Below are positions 1-7,872 of a stretch of DNA of 27,197 nucleotides, one piece after another. The position numbers were made by a program, and so were the translations under genes. The stretch is taken from assembly GCA_016291475.1 (NCBI GenBank), contig JAEEXJ010000038.1, positions 1-27,197 of the forward strand, in the 5' to 3' direction. This DNA is from Lachnospiraceae bacterium. GTDB lineage: Bacteria > Bacillota_A > Clostridia > Lachnospirales > Lachnospiraceae. A model generated the notes under the pieces. It made no database searches. It worked only from the letters and a program-made list of their open reading frames with translations, and was not told where the DNA came from. Positions within the stretch are counted from its first letter, which is position 1. Each line of letters starts with the position of its first letter.

Positions 1-110
1 TGAGGCTAAGGAATCCGGAGAAAAACAGCGTTAACTTACATCCTGACTAAAGGATGAGTTATATACTTCTATATTATGTAGAAGAAATTCAAACAGGAGG
101 ATTTGAAAAA
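1..110 (+). other. Leader region upstream of the peptide-binding protein gene
   Basis: This gene-free stretch holds two short inverted repeats, 39-44 with 51-56 (CATCCT/AGGATG, loop 6) and 66-71 with 79-84 (CTTCTA/TAGAAG, loop 7). It ends with a strong ribosome binding site, AGGAGG at 95-100, ten bases before the ATG at 111. I see no convincing -35/-10 pair. The window opens inside an unknown context, so the promoter may lie further upstream. Confidence 0.35.
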
Positions 111-2417
111 ATGAAAAGCAAGAAACTTTTAGCTCTGCTTCTCAGCATGGGAATGACCCTTTCCATGGTCGCAGGTTGCGGCAACACCGAGCCTACCACC
201 GTAGAAACTCCCGAGACTGAAGTTGAAGAGCAGGGACAGCCCGAAACTGATCCCGAACCCACAGAAACTGTGGATGCAACTATTGTTTACGCAACCTCTA
301 CTTTCGGACAGAAGTTCAGCCCCTTCTTCGTAACAACCGCTTACGATCAGGAAGTTGTTGATCTTACCCAGGGTGAACTCCTTGCTGCAGACCGTGGTGG
401 CGCTATCATCAACAACGGTATCGCAGGTGAGACCGTTACCTACAACGGTTCTGACTACGAGTACAAGGGAATGGGTGACGTTGAAGTTGTTCAGAACGCT
501 GACGGATCAGTTGATTACAACCTCACCATGAAAGAGGGCGTTAAGTTCTCTGACGGCGTTGATGCTACCATCGATGACGTAATCTTCACCATTTATGTTC
601 TTTGCGATCCTACCTATGACGGATCTTCTACCATCTACGCTCTTCCCATCGAAGGAATGGATGAGTACCGCGGAGGTATGGAGACCAAGTTCAACCTTAT
701 CGTTAAAGCAGGTAAGGACAACGATGATTTCTCTCTCTGGACCGAGGATGAGCAGACTGCTCTTTGGGAAGATCTTGAGCAGGCAGGTGCAGCATTCTGC
801 CAGGAGATCGTTGATTACTGTGTAGCCGGAGAGTATATTGCTGATTCAAGTGACGTAGCAGGTGCGGCTGAAGCCTGGGGATTTGCAGGACTTGATGCAG
901 ATGCTACCACTACCGATATGTTCTATCTCATCGCTGATGAGTACGGATGGGATCTTGCAAGCATGTCCGATACCGAGTCTGCAGGATCTTCACTCTTCGA
1001 TCTCATGAATGATTATGCATCATATACCATCGGTGTTCAGACAGGTGATGGCGCTGAAAACATTTCCGGTATCGAAAAAACCGGTGACTACAGCATGACC
1101 GTTCACATGACTGAGTTCGATGCAACCGCTATCTACAACATGGCATTCACCATCGCTCCTCTTCACTATTATGGTGATACTTCTCTTTATGATTATGACA
1201 ACAACAGCTTCGGTTTCGTAAAGGGTGATCTTTCCGGAGTAAAGTCTAAGAATACCGAGCCTCTCGGATGCGGACCTTACACCTTCGAAGGATACTCAAA
1301 CGGTGTTGTTACTCTTAAAGCTAACCCTTATTACTTCCAGGGCGAGCCTAAGACCACCTATATCCTTATGCAGGAATCTGTTGATTCCGACTATGTTCCC
1401 GGTATCGTAACCGGATCTTTCGACATCGCAGTTCCTTCCATCAGCGATGATGTAGTTAAGGCTATCAAGGACGCTAACAGCGGAGAACTTGTAGGCGACA
1501 GCATCACCACCGTTCTTGTTGACTATCGTGGATACGGATATCTCGGAATTAACGCTGACCTTGTTAACGTAGGCGGAGATCCCGCTTCAGAGGCTTCCAA
1601 GAATCTTCGTAAGGGATTCATGACCCTCTTCTCAGTTTATCGTGATACCGTTATCAATTCTTACTACGGAGATCGTGCATCTGTTATTCAGTATCCTATC
1701 TCCAACACTTCATGGGCAGCACCTCAGCCTGCAGATGAAGGATATGTTGCAGCTTATTCAGTAGATGTAGACGGAAATGCAATTTACGATGCTTCCATGA
1801 ACGAGGAGCAGCGTTATGAGGCAGCTAAGGAAGCTGCAATCGGATACTTCAAGGCAGCAGGATTCAACTATGACGAAGCTACCGGCCAGTTCACCGATTT
1901 CACCGAGACTTACGAAGTAATGATCCCCGGACAGGGACAGCAGGATCACCCTGCATACGGTGTTGCAGTAGCAGCATCCGAAGTTCTTGAGGGAATGGGA
2001 ATCAAACTTCAGGTTAACGACGTAGGAACTTCAGTATGGAACAACGCACTTGAGTCCAACACCGCTATGATGTGGGCAGCTGCATGGCAGGCAAGCGTTG
2101 ATCCCGATATGACTCAGGTTTACTCCAGCGCAAATGCACATGGCAACGGAACCAACTCCAACCACTATGCTGTAGACGATGCAGATCTCGATGAGCTTAT
2201 CAGAGCAGGACGTCAGAGCGCTGATACCGAAGAGAGAAAGGCTATCTACAAAGAGGCAATGGAGATCATCATGGATTGGGGCTGCGAGCTTCCTCTTTAT
2301 CAGAGAAAGAACTGCACCACCTTCTCTACCGAGCGTGTTGATATCGCTACTATCCCTCAGGATATGACTCCTTACTGGGTATGGTATGCAGAAATCCACA
2401 CCATGGCTACCAAATAA
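111..2417 (+). CDS. oppA: Peptide ABC transporter substrate-binding lipoprotein (OppA/SBP family 5)
   Basis: This is the extracytoplasmic receptor that captures oligopeptides, or a related solute, and delivers them to the permease pair encoded next. The ATG at 111 is chosen over an in-frame ATG at 54 because it follows AGGAGG. It also starts a clear lipoprotein signal peptide: charged MKSKK, a hydrophobic stretch, then lipobox VAGC with Cys23 as the lipidation site. An acidic Glu/Thr/Pro-rich linker (about residues 25-60) follows, then a family 5 fold with YNLTMKEGVKFSDG and GPYTF-type motifs. At 768 residues it is well above the usual 500-600. The excess is mainly an acidic segment at about residues 190-330. 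Its position at the head of an opp-type operon supports peptide binding, but ligand identity cannot be read from sequence. Confidence 0.9.
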   Translation: MKSKKLLALLLSMGMTLSMVAGCGNTEPTTVETPETEVEEQGQPETDPEPTETVDATIVYATSTFGQKFSPFFVTTAYDQEVVDLTQGELLAADRGGAIINNGIAGETVTYNGSDYEYKGMGDVEVVQNADGSVDYNLTMKEGVKFSDGVDATIDDVIFTIYVLCDPTYDGSSTIYALPIEGMDEYRGGMETKFNLIVKAGKDNDDFSLWTEDEQTALWEDLEQAGAAFCQEIVDYCVAGEYIADSSDVAGAAEAWGFAGLDADATTTDMFYLIADEYGWDLASMSDTESAGSSLFDLMNDYASYTIGVQTGDGAENISGIEKTGDYSMTVHMTEFDATAIYNMAFTIAPLHYYGDTSLYDYDNNSFGFVKGDLSGVKSKNTEPLGCGPYTFEGYSNGVVTLKANPYYFQGEPKTTYILMQESVDSDYVPGIVTGSFDIAVPSISDDVVKAIKDANSGELVGDSITTVLVDYRGYGYLGINADLVNVGGDPASEASKNLRKGFMTLFSVYRDTVINSYYGDRASVIQYPISNTSWAAPQPADEGYVAAYSVDVDGNAIYDASMNEEQRYEAAKEAAIGYFKAAGFNYDEATGQFTDFTETYEVMIPGQGQQDHPAYGVAVAASEVLEGMGIKLQVNDVGTSVWNNALESNTAMMWAAAWQASVDPDMTQVYSSANAHGNGTNSNHYAVDDADLDELIRAGRQSADTEERKAIYKEAMEIIMDWGCELPLYQRKNCTTFSTERVDIATIPQDMTPYWVWYAEIHTMATK

Positions 2418-2441
2418 TTATTTTTAGACGTAATTAATGAT

Positions 2442-2479
2442 CCGGATGGGAGGAGGCAACTGCCTCCTCTCAGGTCCGG
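2442..2479 (+). promoter_or_regulatory. Intergenic stem-loop between binding protein and permease genes
   Basis: A long stem runs from CCGGA (2442-2446) paired with TCCGG (2475-2479), through a GAGGAGGC/GCCTCCTC core (2450-2457 with 2462-2469). Only a two-base bulge and a loop of about four bases interrupt it. Only three T follow, so it is a weak terminator at most. In ABC operons such a hairpin after the binding-protein gene commonly stabilises upstream mRNA or lowers transcription of the membrane genes. That role is inferred here. Confidence 0.7.
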
Positions 2480-2501
2480 TTTAGAAGGCAGGATTTTTAA
2501 A

Positions 2502-3491
2502 ATGGCTAAGTTTATAATCAAACGATTATTGTACAGCGTACTTATTCTTTTCTTCGTCATGTTTCTCATCTACGTGCTGATGTATAACATGCCCATGAGC
2601 TTTGTTGAGACGAAGGCAAGAGAACTCGCATCCCGTCCCGGTGCTACCAAGAGCTATACCGAGTGGCTTGCGGATCTTAATGCACAATACGGAATGGATA
2701 AGGGCGTGGTACAGGGATACTTCGTTTGGCTTAGCAGCGCTGTCCGCGGAAACTGGGGAGACAGCTGGCAGTGGACCGTCCCCGTTCTTGAGAAGTTCAA
2801 CAGTACAGTCTGGTACAGTTTTGCACTGGGACTGGTTTCTTTCATATTTGAAGTTATTATCGCAATACCGCTTGGAATTACTGCGGCCAAAAAACAATAC
2901 AGCTTTACGGATTACTTCACCACCGTTGTCGCCATGGTAAGTATTTCGTTACCTACATTCTTCCTGGCGACCCTTCTTAAATATGTCTTTGCTGTCAAAC
3001 TCGGATGGGTTGATCTCACCGGTATGCAGGGACGTGATTATCAGTTTTTATCTACTATTGGAAAATTCCTGGATTTAGCGAAGCACTTCGCACTTCCTGC
3101 CGTAACTCTTACTGTTATCGGTATCGGAAGCCTTATGCGCTATACCCGTACAAATATGCTGGAAGTTCTTAATTCCGATTACATCAGAACCGCTCGTGCG
3201 AAGGGCGTTCCCGAGAAGAAAGTTATCGGAAAGCATGCTTTCAGAAATACACTCATTCCTCTTGTAACCATGCTTGGCGGAATGCTTCCCGGACTTTTCT
3301 CCGGAGCGCTTATTACCGAGACACTCTTCGGTATCAGAGGAATCGGCTATGCTTCATACTATTCAATGACACAGGCGGATATTCCGTTTATCATGTTCTA
3401 TCTTGCATTTATTTCGGTGCTCACACTTCTCGGAAACCTGATCTCCGATCTGCTCTATGCTGCGGTTGATCCCAGAGTGCGCCTGAGTTGA
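2502..3491 (+). CDS. oppB: Peptide ABC transporter permease, OppB/DppB type
   Basis: This is the first of two integral membrane subunits forming the translocation channel. The 329-residue length fits the OppB family. A TM helix at about residues 9-30 is followed by an extracytoplasmic stretch (to about residue 105) and further hydrophobic segments. The cytoplasmic EAA loop that contacts the ATPases is visible as YIRTARAKGVPEKKVI followed by HAFRNTLIPL. The C-terminus DPRVRLS is typical of the family. It lies 84 bases after the binding protein gene, with a stem-loop between, and 28 bases before the second permease. The start is preceded by a modest GGCAGGA ribosome binding site. Confidence 0.92.
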   Translation: MAKFIIKRLLYSVLILFFVMFLIYVLMYNMPMSFVETKARELASRPGATKSYTEWLADLNAQYGMDKGVVQGYFVWLSSAVRGNWGDSWQWTVPVLEKFNSTVWYSFALGLVSFIFEVIIAIPLGITAAKKQYSFTDYFTTVVAMVSISLPTFFLATLLKYVFAVKLGWVDLTGMQGRDYQFLSTIGKFLDLAKHFALPAVTLTVIGIGSLMRYTRTNMLEVLNSDYIRTARAKGVPEKKVIGKHAFRNTLIPLVTMLGGMLPGLFSGALITETLFGIRGIGYASYYSMTQADIPFIMFYLAFISVLTLLGNLISDLLYAAVDPRVRLS

Positions 3492-3519
3492 TAATTATTG
3501 AAAAGGAATCTATAGAGAC

Positions 3520-5553
3520 ATGGCTTCATATAATCTGAATGAAATATTAAAAGCGAAAGCCGGAAAAGGCGATAAGCAGGGAACGGTCGGACTTGATGAC
3601 GTTGCCCGTGTTAAGGTTCTTTCTCCCGGAAGACAGGTTTTCAAGAGATTTATCAGAAACCGCCTTGCAGTATTCGGAAGCGTTCTTCTGATCATAATGT
3701 TTGTTTTCTCTTTCTTAGGTCCTCTTTTTTATCACTGCGGACAGAAGGAGATATTCTACAAATATGATTCTCAGAATATAAACTACGGACTGGCTAAGGA
3801 GATCACCAGTTATACCGGATATAACGTTTCAAGTGATGTTTCGGTTCCCAGATCTGCTACCACATCCGTAAACAGTGTTGCAAAGAGTCTTATTGCAGCT
3901 GATGAGGATTCCGCGATCATTGCAACGGATGACGGTTCCTTCCTCTTAAACAGAGTTAATAATGATGTCTTTGTTCTTGCTTCCGTTAACGCATCCAAGA
4001 TTGCATCGGTGGGTGAAGGAAGTGCACTTGTCGGTGTATACGACATGGTAGGCGGCAAGATCAGTTTCACCGGCCAGGAGATAGAAGGCCTTCTTGAAGC
4101 TCTTACTAAGAACTTCAGCAGAACCGGCGGTTCATTCACATATGAAGGTGTCAGATACACATATGAGAAGGACGTTGCTAAGTCTTACAACATTTATTCA
4201 GAGCTTGACGGCGTAGTTCTTTTTGACAATTCGCTTCCCGAAACTTTTGCGGATGCATTTGAGAAAGCTGCAGACAAGAAAGCTTATTCATTCACCGCAG
4301 GCGGAAAGACATATTACATTGTAGAGACCAATACCGGATTTGATGCATATTCCGCATCAGGGGCAAAGGATGCGATGGTATACACCAGATATACCTTTAA
4401 TGCCATCACTACGGATGTTAAGATCTCAGATTCACTTAAGGCAAATACACTTCTTCACATCACCGACGGCAAATCATTTGATGTTGACGGAACTTCCTAT
4501 AAGGTTGGCGAATCCGACGGACTGATCATCCTTAAAGACGGAGACGGCAAGGAAATCGCCGAACTGTCCACCTTCTCCGTTAAGAGATACACCGGTGAAG
4601 ACAGTATCGAATACGATCTGAAAAAAGAGATCGAAGAGCTTGTACTTGAAATGTCCGAGAACGGTGAGAAGACCAGAACTCTTGTATATGATCTTCCTTA
4701 TCAGGACGAGAGCGGACTTTACGTATATGACGAAGAAGGAAATCTTCAGTACTCTCAGGCTGAACTTACCATCACCAAGAGAGATACCGGAGAATATGTA
4801 ATCAACTGCGATCAGGTCATTTATGTCATCGATATGTTCGCTTCTTCTTCCAAGGAGCACATCCTCGGAACCGACGGAGACGGATTCGATGTTCTTGCCA
4901 GAGTTATGTACGGCGGACGAGTATCACTTATGGTAGGTTTCGTAGTCGTATTCCTCGAGATCATCCTCGGTGTTATCATGGGCGGTCTTGCAGGATACTA
5001 CGGCGGATGGGTAGATAACCTCATCATGAGACTGGTAGATATTTTCTACTGTCTGCCTTCACTTCCCATCATGATCATCCTTGGTGCGACCATGGATTCA
5101 CTGAGAATGGACACTTATCTCAGACTTGTCATCATGATGGCAACCCTTGGCTTCCTCGGATGGGCAAGCGTAGCACGTATGGTGCGCGGCCAGATCCTTT
5201 CACTTCGTGAGCAGGAGTTCATGGTAGCTGCGGAGGCAACCGGAATCAGGGTTCGTAAGAGAATCTTCAGACACCTTATTCCCAACGTAATGCCTCAGCT
5301 GATCGTCATCGCAACCATGGGTATGGGTTCGGTCATTCTTACCGAGTCCACCCTTTCATTCCTCGGTCTTGGTGTTAAGCATCCTCTTGCAACATGGGGA
5401 ACCATCATCAACTCCGTTTCATCCGCAACCGCGATGGCTCATTACCAGCATATATGGATTCCAGTTGGTCTTCTTATCTGTCTTACCGTTATAGCATTCA
5501 ACTTTGTAGGTGACGGATTAAGAGACGCATACGATCCCAAGTCCAAGAGATAA
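3520..5553 (+). CDS. oppC: Peptide ABC transporter permease, OppC/DppC type, with giant extracytoplasmic insertion
   Basis: This is the second channel subunit. Residues 1-48 are cytoplasmic and TM1 spans about 50-71. The usual OppC pre-TM2 motif, HILGTDGDGFDVLARVMYGG, is reached only at about residue 445, and TM2 begins near 467. The EAA loop (EFMVAAEATGIRVRKRIF, from about residue 566) and the end DGLRDAYDPKSKR are classic OppC. At 677 residues it is more than twice the usual ~300. The extra ~330 residues sit entirely between TM1 and TM2, which is outside the membrane. This insert is acidic and beta-rich in appearance, and contains three spaced copies of an SF-x3-G-x2-Y motif (Ser205, Ser257, Ser319). 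The reading frame is intact throughout, so this is an insertion and not a frameshift artefact. The function of the insert is unknown. Confidence 0.9.
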   Translation: MASYNLNEILKAKAGKGDKQGTVGLDDVARVKVLSPGRQVFKRFIRNRLAVFGSVLLIIMFVFSFLGPLFYHCGQKEIFYKYDSQNINYGLAKEITSYTGYNVSSDVSVPRSATTSVNSVAKSLIAADEDSAIIATDDGSFLLNRVNNDVFVLASVNASKIASVGEGSALVGVYDMVGGKISFTGQEIEGLLEALTKNFSRTGGSFTYEGVRYTYEKDVAKSYNIYSELDGVVLFDNSLPETFADAFEKAADKKAYSFTAGGKTYYIVETNTGFDAYSASGAKDAMVYTRYTFNAITTDVKISDSLKANTLLHITDGKSFDVDGTSYKVGESDGLIILKDGDGKEIAELSTFSVKRYTGEDSIEYDLKKEIEELVLEMSENGEKTRTLVYDLPYQDESGLYVYDEEGNLQYSQAELTITKRDTGEYVINCDQVIYVIDMFASSSKEHILGTDGDGFDVLARVMYGGRVSLMVGFVVVFLEIILGVIMGGLAGYYGGWVDNLIMRLVDIFYCLPSLPIMIILGATMDSLRMDTYLRLVIMMATLGFLGWASVARMVRGQILSLREQEFMVAAEATGIRVRKRIFRHLIPNVMPQLIVIATMGMGSVILTESTLSFLGLGVKHPLATWGTIINSVSSATAMAHYQHIWIPVGLLICLTVIAFNFVGDGLRDAYDPKSKR

Positions 5554-5581
5554 CAGTAAAAAGCTTTTTAAGAGGTTTGTC

Positions 5582-6820
5582 ATGGCTGATAACAAAGAGA
5601 AAGTAGAAGAGAATAAGCAGGAGAAAAAGTCTTCTTACATATCTGCTAAAGAATCCAGAAAGATTACCAAGTTCAATCGTAAGGTGACCAAGAAGCTGGA
5701 AGCTGACAGAGCAAATGCCAAGAAGGATCCTTCACTTTATACCACCAAGATGAAGGACGAGAACAATGTTGTTGAGTTCGACAACGTTTGTACATACTTT
5801 TTTACCGATGTGGGTGTTGTAAAATCAGTTGACGGAATCAACTTTAATATCCCCAAGTGTTCTACCGTCGGGGTCGTAGGAGAATCGGGATGCGGAAAGA
5901 GTGTTACCAGCCTTTCCCTTATGCAGCTTCTTCAGAGACCCAGCGGACAGACCGTAGGAGGAGAGATCCGTTTTAACTTAGGTGACGGCACCGCATACAA
6001 CATCGTAAATACTCCTACCGCCAAGATGCAGGAGATCCGCGGAAACAGAATTTCCATGATCTTTCAGGAGCCCATGACCAGCCTTAATCCCGTATTCAAG
6101 ATCGGAATGCAGGTTAACGAGGTTCTCGAACTTCATAATCCCGAGATGACCAAGGAGCAGATCAAAGCCCGCACTCTCGAGATGCTTGAGATGGTAGGTA
6201 TCGCCAATAAGGAAGGCGTTTATGAGATGTATCCTCACGAGCTTTCCGGAGGTATGAGACAGCGTGTAATGATCGCGATCGCGCTTGCATGCAGCCCCGA
6301 GCTCATCATCGCAGACGAGCCCACCACCGCTCTTGATGTTACTATTCAGGCTCAGATTCTTGACCTTCTTGCAGGTCTTAAGAACAAGATCAATTCATCC
6401 ATCATGCTCATCACCCATGACCTGGGAGTTGTTGCAAGCATGGCGGATTACGTAGTAGTTATGTATGCGGGACGCGTTATCGAAAAAGGTACCGCAGATG
6501 ATATTTTCCATCATCCCGCACATCCTTATACCATCGGACTTATGAAGTCCAAACCTGTTGTAGGCAAGAAGGTTGATTCACTCTACAACATCGAAGGAAA
6601 CGTACCCAATCCCGTTGATATGCCCGACTATTGCTACTTCCGCGATCGTTGCGATATGCAGTGTGAGAGATGTAAAGCGAAAGTTGGTGAAGCAGGAGGA
6701 GATTATCCCCCTGAGATCAAGATCTCCGATACACACTTCGTATCATGCTACAGATTCTTTGAAGAAGGCGAAGTTATCGGATACCCTAAGACCGTGAATG
6801 CAGAGGAGCTTTTAAAATGA
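5582..6820 (+). CDS. oppD: Peptide ABC transporter ATPase, OppD/DppD type
   Basis: This is one of two cytoplasmic ATPases that power import. Visible motifs are Walker A GESGCGKS (100-107), Q-loop FQEPMTSLNP (161-170), signature LSGGMRQR (221-228), Walker B LIIADEP (241-247) and the switch histidine in LITHD (His279). The C-terminal oligopeptide-transporter domain follows, with a cysteine cluster (YCYFRDRCDMQCERC and a later SCYRFF). In some DppD proteins this cluster holds an iron-sulfur centre; whether it does here is inference. At 412 residues it is longer than usual because of a lysine/glutamate-rich N-terminal extension of about 60 residues. An AT-only palindrome (5557-5570) lies just upstream. 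It overlaps oppF by four bases (ATGA), implying coupled translation. Confidence 0.94.
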   Translation: MADNKEKVEENKQEKKSSYISAKESRKITKFNRKVTKKLEADRANAKKDPSLYTTKMKDENNVVEFDNVCTYFFTDVGVVKSVDGINFNIPKCSTVGVVGESGCGKSVTSLSLMQLLQRPSGQTVGGEIRFNLGDGTAYNIVNTPTAKMQEIRGNRISMIFQEPMTSLNPVFKIGMQVNEVLELHNPEMTKEQIKARTLEMLEMVGIANKEGVYEMYPHELSGGMRQRVMIAIALACSPELIIADEPTTALDVTIQAQILDLLAGLKNKINSSIMLITHDLGVVASMADYVVVMYAGRVIEKGTADDIFHHPAHPYTIGLMKSKPVVGKKVDSLYNIEGNVPNPVDMPDYCYFRDRCDMQCERCKAKVGEAGGDYPPEIKISDTHFVSCYRFFEEGEVIGYPKTVNAEELLK

Positions 6821-7869
6821 GCGAAGTAAAAGATCAGATGCCTTTCGAAGGCGCTGAAAAAGACAGTGAAAATCTTCTTGTAGTCAAGAATCTGAAGAAG
6901 TACTTCCCCATCAAATCAAGCTTCTTTAAGATGACCGTAGGTAATGTAAAGGCAGTCGACGGTGTTTCTTTTGCAATCAAAAAGGGAACCACCATGGGCC
7001 TTGTCGGTGAGTCCGGATGCGGTAAGTCAACAACCGGAAGAACCATCTTAAGACTTCAGGAGAAGACTGACGGAGAGGTTTATTTTGACGGACAGGATAT
7101 CTTCAAGCTTTCCAAGGAAGAGTTAAGAAAGCTTCGTCCCAGGATCCAGATAATCTTCCAGGATCCTTATTCAAGCCTTTCTCCCAGACTTCCTGTCGGT
7201 GAGATCATTGCAGAGGCAGTAAGAGAGCACGGAATAGTTCCCAAGGAAGAACTTGACGATTATGTTACCAGAGTAATGGAAGCGTGCGGACTTCAGGAGT
7301 GGCACAAGAACCGTTACCCTCATGAGTTCTCCGGCGGACAGCGTCAGAGAATCTGTATTGCAAGAGCTCTTGCTCTTAATCCCGATTTCATTCTCTGTGA
7401 CGAGCCCGTTTCTGCACTTGACGTTTCGATTCAGGCGCAGATCATTAACCTGCTCAGAGACCTTCAGAAAGAGTTCGGCCTGACATATCTGTTCATTTCA
7501 CATGATCTGTCAGTTGTCGAGCATATATCAGACACCGTAGGTGTCATGTATCTCGGAAATATGGTTGAGTATGCGGAGACCGAGAAGATCTATTCAAATC
7601 CTCTCCATCCTTACACAACCGCACTCTTTTCCGCGATACCCGTACCCGATCCGGATTACAAGATGAACAGAATTGTCCTTCAGGGCAACATTCCTTCACC
7701 CGCAAATCCGCCTTCAGGATGTAAATTCCATACCAGATGCGACAAGTGTATGGAGATATGTAAGAATAAGGCACCCGAAATGATGGAAGTAGAGCCCGGA
7801 CATTTCTGTGCCTGCCATTTGTACGACAAAAACGTCTCTTCGGAAAACAAGGAGACCAAGGAGAATTAA
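6817..7869 (+). CDS. oppF: Peptide ABC transporter ATPase, OppF/DppF type
   Basis: This is the partner ATPase of OppD. Motifs are Walker A GESGCGKS (64-71), Q-loop FQDPYSSLSP (114-123), signature FSGGQRQR (171-178), Walker B FILCDEP (191-197) and the switch region LFISHD. The C-terminal oligopeptide-transporter domain carries the Cys/His series GCKFHTRC...MEIC...GHFCACH. The 350-residue length is normal. The start codon overlaps the oppD stop (ATGA), and the oligoendopeptidase gene begins three bases after its stop, so the three genes are almost certainly cotranscribed. Confidence 0.94.
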   Translation: MSEVKDQMPFEGAEKDSENLLVVKNLKKYFPIKSSFFKMTVGNVKAVDGVSFAIKKGTTMGLVGESGCGKSTTGRTILRLQEKTDGEVYFDGQDIFKLSKEELRKLRPRIQIIFQDPYSSLSPRLPVGEIIAEAVREHGIVPKEELDDYVTRVMEACGLQEWHKNRYPHEFSGGQRQRICIARALALNPDFILCDEPVSALDVSIQAQIINLLRDLQKEFGLTYLFISHDLSVVEHISDTVGVMYLGNMVEYAETEKIYSNPLHPYTTALFSAIPVPDPDYKMNRIVLQGNIPSPANPPSGCKFHTRCDKCMEICKNKAPEMMEVEPGHFCACHLYDKNVSSENKETKEN

Positions 7870-7872
7870 TTT

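Noticed and set aside
54..110. Longer start of the peptide-binding protein at 54
   Set aside because: The extension would bury the lipoprotein signal peptide and overrun the AGGAGG at 95-100.
5557..5570. AT-rich palindrome TAAAAAGCTTTTTA as a terminator
   Set aside because: The stem is almost all A-T and lies inside an operon between permease and ATPase genes; likely incidental.
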